Positions 41,566 through 49,773 of a stretch of DNA of 64,000 nucleotides are shown here, piece after piece; the first letter of the stretch is position 1; each line of letters begins with the position of its first letter. The position numbers and the translations under genes were made by a program. The stretch spans positions 1 through 64,000 of the forward strand of contig NZ_SMKX01000024.1 in the NCBI RefSeq assembly GCF_004349055.1, given 5' to 3'. The notes beneath the pieces are model-generated. The model had not been told where the DNA came from. It did not search any database and saw nothing but the letters and a program-made list of their open reading frames with translations. This DNA is from Kribbella antibiotica. Its GTDB lineage: Bacteria > Actinomycetota > Actinomycetes > Propionibacteriales > Kribbellaceae.

Positions 41566-42930
41566 TACAGCGGTCCGAATCGGTGTGATCCGGATCGCCT
41601 TCGGCAGCGCTCGGGAGTTCATCCACCACAGCAGTCCTGAGTACACGAACATCATCGTCCCGGCGGTACATGCCGAGATGACGAGCAGCACCAAGGGCTG
41701 GCTGAGTCCGGCGAGCAGGACGATGATGCCGAAGGCAACCAGTCCCCAGACGAGGCCGAAGTACAGTTTGGATTCGGTGATGGCCGACGTACGGAGATAG
41801 CGGGCCTTGATCATGTCGGCGGTCAGGCGCGAGGTGTAGTCGACGATGCCGGCCGCGGCGGCGAACAGGGAGAAGGCGCCGATCGCCCAGAACAGGTAGC
41901 CGAACCAGCCGCCGACCAGGGTCTGCAGCTTGGTGCCCTCGATCTTGAGGAAGCCGATGTTGTTCTTGACGGTGTCGTCGCCGAACAGGGTCGCGTGCGC
42001 GAGCATCGAGGTGAAGACGATCGTCAGGACGGTGATCACGACGAAGGTCGAGGCCTGCTCGATGTTGGCGAACTTCCACCAGCGCTTCCAGCGGGCCAGG
42101 TTGGCGGCGTTCGGGGTGAAGACGTAGCCGTTGGCGGTCGGGTCGGCTTCGGTCCCGCCGGTGACCGGGGAGGTCAGCCGCGGGACGTGCAGGCCTTGGC
42201 CGAAACCCTTGTCGCGGATCCAGTTGCTCTGGACAAGGTTCTGCCCGCCGCCGGCACCGGCGTACGCGATCGCTCCCATCATCAGGGCGAAACCGAGTTG
42301 GTCGACCGGGAATTCCGGGTGCGTGACGGCGTGGCCGAGCGCGTCGTAGGTTTTGGCGCGGATCGCGAAGATCAACGCCAGTACGACGAGGAGGGCGACG
42401 GCGAGGATCTTGACGAAGATCAGCCGCTCGAGCATCACGTAGACGACCGGGGCGAAGGTGAGGATCAGGCCGATCGTGAGCAGGATGCCCATCGCGATCC
42501 AGCGCGGGTCACCGCCGCCGAACAGGTAGGTGAGCATGGATGCGGAGCTGGTCGCCCAGCCGGGCCACATGTTCGCGAAGTAGGTCATGATCGCGAAGAA
42601 CAGGCCCCAGTGCTTGCCGTACCGGTTGAAGCCGGTCAACGCTGTCTCACCAGTGGCCAGCGTGTACCGCTCGATCTCCATGTTCAGGAACCACTGGATC
42701 ACGACCCCGACGAGGGCGCCCCAGAGGAACACCAGCCCGACCTGGCTGGAGATGTAGGGCCACAGGATGAACTCACCCGAGGCCAGTCCGACGCCTGCGC
42801 CCACCATGCCGGGCCCGACGATCTTCCAGGTCTGGGTCGGTGGTTCAGGCAGGTCCCGGACCTGTGGTGCGGGCAGGTTCTTCGTCGGTAGCGCAAATGT
42901 GCCGTGGTCTGTCGCCGTGCTGTCAGCCAT
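41494..42930 (-). CDS. Nramp-like membrane transporter lacking the canonical metal motif
   Basis: The 478-residue protein has about eleven membrane helices and the general Nramp layout (IVGPGMVGAGVG at the start of helix 1, GNRYG-like FNRYGKHWG, AAAAGIVDYTSRLTADM late). The metal-binding DPGN of helix 1 is replaced by GLASGE, and helix 6 reads MGAIAYAGAGGGQN without the usual MPH. Classical Nramp proteins import manganese or iron with protons. Loss of these ligands means another ion or solute is likely. It is convergent with, and overlaps, the last STAND gene by 72 bases. Confidence 0.8.
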   Translation of the reverse strand: MADSTATDHGTFALPTKNLPAPQVRDLPEPPTQTWKIVGPGMVGAGVGLASGEFILWPYISSQVGLVFLWGALVGVVIQWFLNMEIERYTLATGETALTGFNRYGKHWGLFFAIMTYFANMWPGWATSSASMLTYLFGGGDPRWIAMGILLTIGLILTFAPVVYVMLERLIFVKILAVALLVVLALIFAIRAKTYDALGHAVTHPEFPVDQLGFALMMGAIAYAGAGGGQNLVQSNWIRDKGFGQGLHVPRLTSPVTGGTEADPTANGYVFTPNAANLARWKRWWKFANIEQASTFVVITVLTIVFTSMLAHATLFGDDTVKNNIGFLKIEGTKLQTLVGGWFGYLFWAIGAFSLFAAAAGIVDYTSRLTADMIKARYLRTSAITESKLYFGLVWGLVAFGIIVLLAGLSQPLVLLVISACTAGTMMFVYSGLLWWMNSRALPKAIRITPIRTAVLAFAFLAFGFLAVFTVIDQIKKL

Positions 42931-42995
42931 CCTGGGCTCCTCACATCGTCGACGTGCTTTCCGGGAGGTTAGCGAATCAGGTCTAGGCTCGGCGA

Positions 42996-43469
42996 GTGAC
43001 CACTGACGAGCGTTTCGAAGTTCAGCGCCAGATCGCCGCCACGCCCGCCGAAATCTTCGCCGTACTGCGGGATCCCCGCGGCCACGTCGCCATCGACAGT
43101 TCCGGCATGCTGCAGTCCGCCGACGGGTCCCCGGTGAGCGCGGTAGGCGACGAGTTCGTCGTCCACATGGATCGCGAGTCGCTGAACGACCTCCCGATGG
43201 GCAAGTACGACGTCACCGTGATCATCACCCGGTTCGCCGCCGACGCAGAGCTCGAATGGACCATCTCCGGCACCATCCAGCCGCCCATCAAACACCTCTA
43301 CGGCTACCGCCTCGAACCCAGCGACACCGGCACCCTGGTCACCACCTACTACGACTGGAGCCAGATCGAGGAGCGCTACCGCGGCCGCGTCAACTTCCCG
43401 ATCATCCCCGAAGCAGGCCTCCGCGCAACGCTAGGAATCCTCGCCCGCACGGTCGAGAAGCATCTCTAA
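42996..43469 (+). CDS. SRPBCC (START-like) family protein
   Basis: The 157-residue protein shows the pattern of polyketide cyclase/dehydrase-type SRPBCC proteins: FEVQRQIAATPAEIFAVLRD at the N-terminus, a central beta-sheet region (WTISGTIQPPIKHLYGYRLE) and a C-terminal helix (GLRATLGILARTVEKHL). Such proteins form a deep hydrophobic pocket and bind small ligands; no catalytic residues can be assigned. It is divergent from the Nramp-like gene and overlaps the convergent YdeI-like gene by 39 bases. Confidence 0.82.
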   Translation: MTTDERFEVQRQIAATPAEIFAVLRDPRGHVAIDSSGMLQSADGSPVSAVGDEFVVHMDRESLNDLPMGKYDVTVIITRFAADAELEWTISGTIQPPIKHLYGYRLEPSDTGTLVTTYYDWSQIEERYRGRVNFPIIPEAGLRATLGILARTVEKHL

Positions 43470-43889
43470 TGCCTTGGTGATCCGCCGTGCGCGGGTCTCC
43501 GGTTTCTTGGCGTCGAGGATGGCGTTGACGTGTTCTCGGCGGTGGCTGAAGGCGAGGGCGTCGAAGGTCTGCCGGAGGTTGGCATCGGCGAGCGCCTGCG
43601 CGAAGTCATCCGGTACGTCGACTGTGCGCTCAGCCGTATCGCGCTCGACGGTCACCGTGACCGTGTCGCCAGCGCCTTTGCCCAGTTCGGCGCGGATCGC
43701 CTTCAGCACGCCGAGCGCCATACAGCCGCCCATCGAGGCGATCGACCCGCGGTACTCGACCCCGTCGAACGTCGCCAGTACGGGGATCCGCCCACCGCCA
43801 CCCAGCGCCGCGAGCACCGGACCAGGAACCTCAACCCAGGCCCCGCCCTCATCGCCCACCGCGATCACAGCTTCAAAGCTCTCCATCAT
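43431..43889 (-). CDS. DUF1905/YdeI (OmdA)-like protein
   Basis: The 152-residue protein combines an N-terminal DUF1905 beta-barrel-like domain (WVEVPGPVLAALGGGGRIPV, GGCMALGVLKAIRAELGKGAGD) with a C-terminal YdeI/OmpD-associated helix region (DFAQALADANLRQTFDALAF, SHRREHVNAILDAKKPETR). The biochemical role is unknown; some relatives are linked to stress or bacteriocin protection. Two adjacent ATG codons (43889 and 43886) could start it. It overlaps the 3' end of the SRPBCC gene. Confidence 0.85.
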   Translation of the reverse strand: MMESFEAVIAVGDEGGAWVEVPGPVLAALGGGGRIPVLATFDGVEYRGSIASMGGCMALGVLKAIRAELGKGAGDTVTVTVERDTAERTVDVPDDFAQALADANLRQTFDALAFSHRREHVNAILDAKKPETRARRITKALEMLLDRAGEDS

Positions 43890-43914
43890 CCGAGGCTAAA
43901 CGTCCAAGGGTGTG

Positions 43915-44008
43915 CAGAAGAACTGTTATTACTCGCCATTTCAGGCTCCGAGCCGGCTCGCCCCCGCCTGGGAGTGCCGGCTCGTGCCCACCTCTAACAG
44001 TTCTTCTG
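43915..44008. repeat. 14-bp perfect inverted repeat enclosing an inner hairpin
   Basis: CAGAAGAACTGTTA (43915-43928) is repeated inverted at 43995-44008. The 66-base spacer contains a second inverted pair, GAGCCGGC and GCCGGCTC. It lies between the MMPL stop (44020) and the YdeI-like start (43889), both on the minus strand. There is no T-run, so a MITE-like remnant is as likely as a terminator. Confidence 0.65.
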
Positions 44009-44019
44009 TACGCCGGCGG

Positions 44020-46152
44020 CTAGCTCGGCGTACGGGAAAGCTTGCTGGGCCACCAGATTTTCTTGCCGATGTCGTGGGCGAGCGCCGGGACCAGGAGGGA
44101 GCGGACGATCGTTGTGTCCAGGAGGACGCCGAAGGCGACCAGGAAGGCGGTTTGGACGAGGAAGAGGATCGGGAGGACGCCCAGGGCGGAGAAGGTGGCG
44201 GCGAGGACTACGCCGGCGGAGGTGATGACGCCGCCGGTGACGGCGAGGCCGGTGAGGATGCCGGGGCGGGTGCCTTGTTCGACGGATTCTTCGCGGACGC
44301 GGGTCATCAGGAAGATCGAGTAGTCGATGCCTAGGGCAACGAGGAAGACGAAGCCGTAGAGCGGGATGGCGGGGTCGGCGCCGGGGAAGCCGAAGATGTG
44401 GTTGAAGGCGATGGCGCTGACGCCGAGGGTGGCGGCGAACGAGATGACGTTGGCGACGACGAGCAGGATCGCGGCCAGGATCGAGCGCAGCAGCAGCATC
44501 AGGACGAGGAAGATGACGGCGAGTATGGTCGGGATGATCACCCGCAGGTCGCGCTGACTGGCGTCGAGGACGTCGAGGTTGATGGCGGTGCTGCCGCCGA
44601 CCAGGACGTCGGGACTGACCTTGTCGAGCTCGGTCCGCAGATGCTCGACCACCTTGGTCGCCGCCGGAGAGTCGGCCTTCACTTTGAGCGTGGCCTGGAC
44701 GAGAACCTTGCCGTCGACAACCTTTGGCGGTACGCCGGGAGCCACCGAGGCCGAGGCGTTCGCGACGCCGTCCACCTTGCTGGCAATCGCGACCACGGCG
44801 TCGGCTTGCGAAGACGGTGTGAGGATCTGGACCGGCGTACCGGCGCCTGCGTCGAAGTGTTTGCCCAGCTCTTCGGTTCCGGTGACCGACTCGACCTTGT
44901 TCAGGAACAGGTCTTCCTGCGAGATCCCGCTGGCTTTGAAGGTCGGCAGGAACGCGCCGCACGCCAGCAGCGCCAGCGCGCTGATCACCCAGACCCGGCG
45001 CGGATGCCGCCCGACCAGCCCGGACACGCGGCCCCAGAGTCGCCGCCCACCAACCTGATCGCGCGCATGCACGTGGTCGACGTGGGGGATCGACGGCCAG
45101 AAGATCCGCCGGCCGAACGCCAGCAACAGCGCCGGCAGGAACGTCATCGAAGCAACCAGTGCCCCGAAAATACCGATCGCGCCGACCGGGCCGAGCCCCT
45201 TTGTGCTGCCGAGCTGCGACAACAGCAGGCACAGCAATCCCAGGATGACGGTCGCCGCGCTGGCCGCGATCGGTTCGATCGAAGCCCGCCAGGCGATCCG
45301 CATGGCGTCGTACTTGCTGGTGTAGTCGTGCAGTTCTTCCTTGTACCGCGAGACGAGGAGCAGTGAATAGTCCGTCGCCGCACCGACCACGAGGATGAAC
45401 AGGATGCCCTGACTCTGCCCGTTCAGCTCCAGTACGCCGTTCTTTGCCAGCGGGTACACGACTGAGGCGGCCAGCGCGAGACCGAAGACGGCGGTCAGCA
45501 GCACGGCGATCGGCAGGATCGGGCTGCGGTAGACGATCAGCAGGATCACGAACATGACTGCGAGCGCGACGCCGAGCAGAATCCCGTCGATGCCACTGAA
45601 CGCGACGATGAAGTCGGCGAACACCCCGCCGGGCCCGGTCACGTAGACCTGGAGCCCAGTCGGAGTGAGATCCTGCTTGATCGTGTTCCGCATCTTGTCG
45701 GCGGTGGCGAACAGGACCGTCTCGCCCTCGGCAACGACTTCGCTGGCGCGGTCGCCGTTCAGCTCGACCGTGAGCAGCAACGCCTTCTTGTCTGCGGACG
45801 GTATGACGGTCTTCGGCGCGACCGCGAGGTAGTCGCCGAGTTTCTTGCCGCCGGCGAGCTCCAGCGTCGGGACCTTCGCGAGGAAGGCCTGCGCCGCCTG
45901 AAGATCACCGGGTGTGATTCCACCGTCACGCTCGATCAGAACGAAGTACGGCAGCGCAGTGGAGTCGACGAACTTGGCCGACTCGTTCGCGACCAGGGTC
46001 GACTCGGCTTGTTTCGGGAGGAAGTTGGCGTTGTCGTTCTCCTGGACCTCGCTCAGCTTGCCGACCGTCGGCCCGCCGATCGCGCCCAGCACCAGCCAGC
46101 CGATCAGCACCGCTGCGATCGCGCTCCGCCAAGCCCACCGTTTGTTGTTCAC
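44020..46152 (-). CDS. MMPL-family membrane transporter
   Basis: The 710-residue RND-type transporter has two halves of about six membrane helices with large extracytoplasmic loops. Typical MMPL segments are GAATDYSLLLVSRYKEEL in the first half and FLVALGIDYSIFLMTRVREE in the second, each with the conserved GxDYxxL/F aspartate thought to carry protons. Substrates in actinobacteria range from envelope lipids to antibiotics. GTG at 46152 is preferred because GGAGGGGAA lies 7-9 bases upstream; ATG at 46185 is in frame. It is divergent from narK. Confidence 0.9.
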   Translation of the reverse strand: MNNKRWAWRSAIAAVLIGWLVLGAIGGPTVGKLSEVQENDNANFLPKQAESTLVANESAKFVDSTALPYFVLIERDGGITPGDLQAAQAFLAKVPTLELAGGKKLGDYLAVAPKTVIPSADKKALLLTVELNGDRASEVVAEGETVLFATADKMRNTIKQDLTPTGLQVYVTGPGGVFADFIVAFSGIDGILLGVALAVMFVILLIVYRSPILPIAVLLTAVFGLALAASVVYPLAKNGVLELNGQSQGILFILVVGAATDYSLLLVSRYKEELHDYTSKYDAMRIAWRASIEPIAASAATVILGLLCLLLSQLGSTKGLGPVGAIGIFGALVASMTFLPALLLAFGRRIFWPSIPHVDHVHARDQVGGRRLWGRVSGLVGRHPRRVWVISALALLACGAFLPTFKASGISQEDLFLNKVESVTGTEELGKHFDAGAGTPVQILTPSSQADAVVAIASKVDGVANASASVAPGVPPKVVDGKVLVQATLKVKADSPAATKVVEHLRTELDKVSPDVLVGGSTAINLDVLDASQRDLRVIIPTILAVIFLVLMLLLRSILAAILLVVANVISFAATLGVSAIAFNHIFGFPGADPAIPLYGFVFLVALGIDYSIFLMTRVREESVEQGTRPGILTGLAVTGGVITSAGVVLAATFSALGVLPILFLVQTAFLVAFGVLLDTTIVRSLLVPALAHDIGKKIWWPSKLSRTPS

Positions 46153-46230
46153 GGTCAGTTCCCCTCCGCCCGTTGGTAGCCGCACAGTACCCCGCTTCTC
46201 TCACCACCAGTCGGCAGGTGTGCGGGAGCC

Positions 46231-46268
46231 GTTTCGGCGGCGTAACAACGAGATGACCACGTGGAAAC
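46231..46268 (+). promoter_or_regulatory. GlnR-box-like site upstream of narK
   Basis: Four pentamers, GTTTC, GTAAC, ATGAC and GAAAC, are each separated by exactly 6 bases. This matches the gTnAc-n6-GaAAc spacing of actinobacterial GlnR sites, with GTAAC and GAAAC exact and the other two weaker. It ends 56 bases before the narK start. Confidence 0.6.
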
Positions 46269-46324
46269 ACCCCGGTCATAGCGTCCTGGCCTAATCAGTG
46301 AGGTCGGATGAACGGAGACGCACG

Positions 46325-47689
46325 ATGACGCTCGAGGCAGGACCGGGGGTCGCCACAGGCGACGGGACCGGTGCGGTCGGTACGGTCGAAGCGCCGCGGC
46401 GTGGGCGCTGGATCGACGAGTGGGACCCCGAGGACGCGACGTTCTGGGAGTCCAAGGGGCGTGCGGTCGCGCGGCGCAACCTGTGGCCGTCGATCTTCGC
46501 GGAGTTCCTCGGCTTCTCGGTCTGGCAGCTGTGGAGCATCGTCGTGGTGTCGATGCCGAAGGCGGGCTTCGCCTACACCACCGACCAGTTGTTCTGGCTG
46601 GTAGCGCTGCCGAGCCTGGTCGGCGCGACGCTGCGGTTGCCGTACACCTTCGCCGTACCGCGTTTCGGTGGGCGTAACTGGACGATTGTTTCGGCGCTGC
46701 TGCTGCTGATCCCGACCGGCGGGCTGGCGTTCTTCATCGCTCGGCCGGACACGCCGTTCTGGCTGATGGCGCTGGTCGCAGCGACCGCGGGCGTCGGCGG
46801 CGGCAACTTCGCCAGCAGTATGACCAACATCTCGTTCTTCTACCCCGAGAAGGAGAAGGGCTTCGCGCTCGGCATCAACGCGGCCGGCGGGAACCTCGGG
46901 GTCGCGGTTGTTCAGCTGCTCGTCCCGGTCGTCATCACGATCGGCGCCGGCCTGACGCTGAACCGGGCCGGCCTGCTCTGGCTGCCGTTCATCCTGCTGG
47001 CCGCCGTCGTCGCCTGGCGCGTGATGGCGAACCTCTCCGTCGCGACCTCTTCCTTCCGGGCGTCGATCACTGCGGCCAAGCGTCCGCACACCTGGATCAT
47101 CTCGTTCCTCTACATCGGGACCTTCGGCTCGTTCATCGGCTTCTCGGCGGCGTTCCCGCTGCTGATCAAGACGACGTTCCCAGAGATCACGGTGGCGCAC
47201 ATCGCCTTCCTCGGCGCGCTGGTCGGCTCGGTCTCGCGACCGTTCGGCGGCAAGCTGGCCGACAAGCTCGGGGGTGCCCGGGTGACGGTCTGCGCGTTCG
47301 TGGTGATGGGGCTGGGCATCCTGGCCGCGATCGCCGCACTGAAAGCCGGCAGCTTCGCGGGCTTCATGGCCAGCTTCCTGTTCCTCTTCGTCGCCAGCGG
47401 CGCCGCGAACGGATCGACGTACCGGATGATCCCGGCGGTCTTCCGGCTGACCACGCCTGGTGACCCGGGTCGTGCTCGGCGCGAGGCGGCGGCCTGCATC
47501 GGCATCGCTTCGGCCATCGGCGCGTACGGCGGCTTCCTGGTCCCGCGTGGCTTCGCGATGTCGACCAGCAACTTCGGCTCGCTGATCCCGGCGCTCTACG
47601 TGTTCTGCGGGTTCTATGTGGTCTGCCTCGCGGTCACGTACTTCTGCTACCTGCGCAAGGGTGGCCCGCTCAGCCAGGAGCGCGTGTGA
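46325..47689 (+). CDS. narK: Nitrate/nitrite transporter (MFS, NarK family)
   Basis: The 454-residue transporter has 12 predicted membrane helices and the nitrate signature segments GGGNFASSMTNISFFYPEKE and GINAAGGNLGVAVVQ. It imports nitrate, probably with protons or in exchange for nitrite, and supplies the reductases encoded downstream. ATG 46325 follows GGAG by 7 bases. The stop overlaps the nitrate reductase start by 4 bases (GTGA). A GlnR-box-like site in front suggests induction on nitrogen limitation. Confidence 0.93.
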   Translation: MTLEAGPGVATGDGTGAVGTVEAPRRGRWIDEWDPEDATFWESKGRAVARRNLWPSIFAEFLGFSVWQLWSIVVVSMPKAGFAYTTDQLFWLVALPSLVGATLRLPYTFAVPRFGGRNWTIVSALLLLIPTGGLAFFIARPDTPFWLMALVAATAGVGGGNFASSMTNISFFYPEKEKGFALGINAAGGNLGVAVVQLLVPVVITIGAGLTLNRAGLLWLPFILLAAVVAWRVMANLSVATSSFRASITAAKRPHTWIISFLYIGTFGSFIGFSAAFPLLIKTTFPEITVAHIAFLGALVGSVSRPFGGKLADKLGGARVTVCAFVVMGLGILAAIAALKAGSFAGFMASFLFLFVASGAANGSTYRMIPAVFRLTTPGDPGRARREAAACIGIASAIGAYGGFLVPRGFAMSTSNFGSLIPALYVFCGFYVVCLAVTYFCYLRKGGPLSQERV

Positions 47690-49773
47690 CCGCAGTCCCT
47701 ACGCACTGTCCGTACTGCGCGCTGCAGTGCGCCACCACCTTGCATCCGGTCGCTCGGCCGGGTGCGGTGGAGGTGCGGCCGCGCGGTACGGGTGGACTGT
47801 GCCGGAAGGGCTGGACGGCGGCCGAGGTGCTGACCGTGCCGGACCGGCTCACCACACCGTTGATGCGTGATTCCCAGGGCGACCTGGTCCCGGTCAGCTG
47901 GGATGAGGCTCTGGACTTTGTTGCCGAGCGCATCCTCGAGTTGCAGGCCGCACATGGCCCGGACGTGGTTTCGGTGTTCGGTGGCGGCGGTCTGACGAAC
48001 GAGAAGGCCTATGCGCTTGGCAAGTTCGCCAGAGTCGCGCTGCGGACGGCCAACGTCGACTACAACGGCAGGTTCTGTATGTCGTCCGCCGCCGCGGCAA
48101 CGAATCGGGCCTTCGGCATCGACCGCGGTCTGCCGTTCCCGCTGGCGGATCTGGAGGGTGCGGACGCCGTACTGCTCGTGGGAAGCAACATCGCCGACAC
48201 AATGCCGCCGGCTGTCTCCCACTTGCAGCGTGCCCAGGTGCTGGTCGTGGATCCGCGCCGGTCGGCCACGGCTGCTCTGGATGGCGCACTGCACCTGCAG
48301 GCGACTCCTGGTACGGATCTGGCGCTTGTGCTGGCTTTAACTCACGTTGTCCTGCAGGAGGGTCTTGCGGACACGGAGTATCTGGCAGAGCGGGTGGACG
48401 ACGCGGATGCGCTCTACCGCTCGACCTCAGCTTGGTGGCCAGAGCGGGCCGAGCGAGTGACTGGTGTGCCCGCTGCAACGATCAGGCAGGCTGCGCGGGT
48501 ACTGGCCGCGGCCGCTCCGGTCCACGGTGGTGCCGGAGCGTTCATCCTGACCGGCCGCGGCGCAGAGCAGCACAGCAAGGGCACTGACACTGTGACCGCT
48601 TGCATCAACCTCGCACTGGCGCTTGGGCTGCCAGGTCGGCTCGGGAGCGGCTACGGCTGCATCACCGGCCAGGGAAACGGGCAGGGCGGTCGAGAGCACG
48701 GTCAGAAGGCCGACCAGCTGCCCGGCTACCGCAGCATCGCCGACCCGGCCGCACGCGCCCACGTGGCCGCGGTGTGGGGTGTGGACCCGGCTGACTTGCC
48801 CGGACCGGGTAAGAGCGCGGTTGAGCTGATCAACTCCCTCGGTACGGCGGGTGGCCCGCGCGCGATGCTGGTTCACGGAAGCAACTTGCTGGTGTCCGCT
48901 CCGAATCTCGCATCGGTCCGGGAACGCCTTGCTGCGTTGGACTTGCTGGTCGTAGCAGACGTCGTACCATCTGAGACCGCATTGATCGCCGATGTGGTCT
49001 TCCCGGTCACGCAGTGGGCTGAAGAGGACGGGACGATGACGTCCCTCGAAGGCCGAGTGCTGCGGCGTAAGGCCGCTGTTGCACCACCTGGTGAGGTGCG
49101 CAGCGACCTGCACGTGTTCGCCGGTCTCGCCGAACGCCTCGGCTGCACGGCGGCCTTCCCGACCGATCCGGAGGAGGTGTTCGAGGAGCTGCGGCTGGCC
49201 AGCGCAGGTGGTAAGGCGGACTATTCCGGGATCACCTGGGACCGGCTGGATCGTGAAGAGTTGTTCTGGCCAGTGCCTGCTGTGGATCACCCGGGAACCC
49301 CGCGACTGTTTGCCGACCGCTTCGGTACGCCGGACGGCCGCGCGCATGTGGTCGCGGTCGACCACCGTCCCGTGGCTGACGATCTGAACGGCGCTGCGCC
49401 GATGTACTTGGTGACTGGGCGGCTCCTGCAGCACTACCAGAGTGGTGCGCAGACACGGCGAGTGCCGGAGCTGGCTGAGGCCGAGCCGGAGGTGTTCGCA
49501 GAGATCCACCCGCGCGTCGCTGCGCAGTTGGGGATCGCGGACGGTCGGCCCGTACGGCTGCAGACGGCCCGTGGCTCCATGGTGCTTACGGCCCGCGTGA
49601 CAACCGACGTACGGCCGGACACGGTCTTCGTACCGTTCCACTACGGCGGTGCGGGTGCTGTGAACGAGCTGACGAACGACGTGCTCGATCCGGTATCGCG
49701 GATGCCGGAGTTCAAGGCCTGTGCGGTCTCACTGAGCGCTGCGGCGCTCCCGGTGACGGGGGTGTCCGCGTGA
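47686..49773 (+). CDS. nasA: Assimilatory nitrate reductase, molybdopterin catalytic subunit
   Basis: This 695-residue molybdopterin oxidoreductase reduces nitrate to nitrite in the cytoplasm. The N-terminal 4Fe-4S cluster is bound by C8, C11, C15 (HCPYCALQC) and C39 (GGLCRKG). The molybdenum ligand is the cysteine of NGRFCMSSA (about 131), and the C-terminal MGD-binding part includes VTGRLLQHYQSGAQTRR. Some assimilatory reductases end in an extra BFD-type 2Fe-2S domain; this one does not, and such a domain is instead found in the next gene. It overlaps narK and the following gene by 4 bases each. Confidence 0.92.
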   Translation: MTAVPTHCPYCALQCATTLHPVARPGAVEVRPRGTGGLCRKGWTAAEVLTVPDRLTTPLMRDSQGDLVPVSWDEALDFVAERILELQAAHGPDVVSVFGGGGLTNEKAYALGKFARVALRTANVDYNGRFCMSSAAAATNRAFGIDRGLPFPLADLEGADAVLLVGSNIADTMPPAVSHLQRAQVLVVDPRRSATAALDGALHLQATPGTDLALVLALTHVVLQEGLADTEYLAERVDDADALYRSTSAWWPERAERVTGVPAATIRQAARVLAAAAPVHGGAGAFILTGRGAEQHSKGTDTVTACINLALALGLPGRLGSGYGCITGQGNGQGGREHGQKADQLPGYRSIADPAARAHVAAVWGVDPADLPGPGKSAVELINSLGTAGGPRAMLVHGSNLLVSAPNLASVRERLAALDLLVVADVVPSETALIADVVFPVTQWAEEDGTMTSLEGRVLRRKAAVAPPGEVRSDLHVFAGLAERLGCTAAFPTDPEEVFEELRLASAGGKADYSGITWDRLDREELFWPVPAVDHPGTPRLFADRFGTPDGRAHVVAVDHRPVADDLNGAAPMYLVTGRLLQHYQSGAQTRRVPELAEAEPEVFAEIHPRVAAQLGIADGRPVRLQTARGSMVLTARVTTDVRPDTVFVPFHYGGAGAVNELTNDVLDPVSRMPEFKACAVSLSAAALPVTGVSA

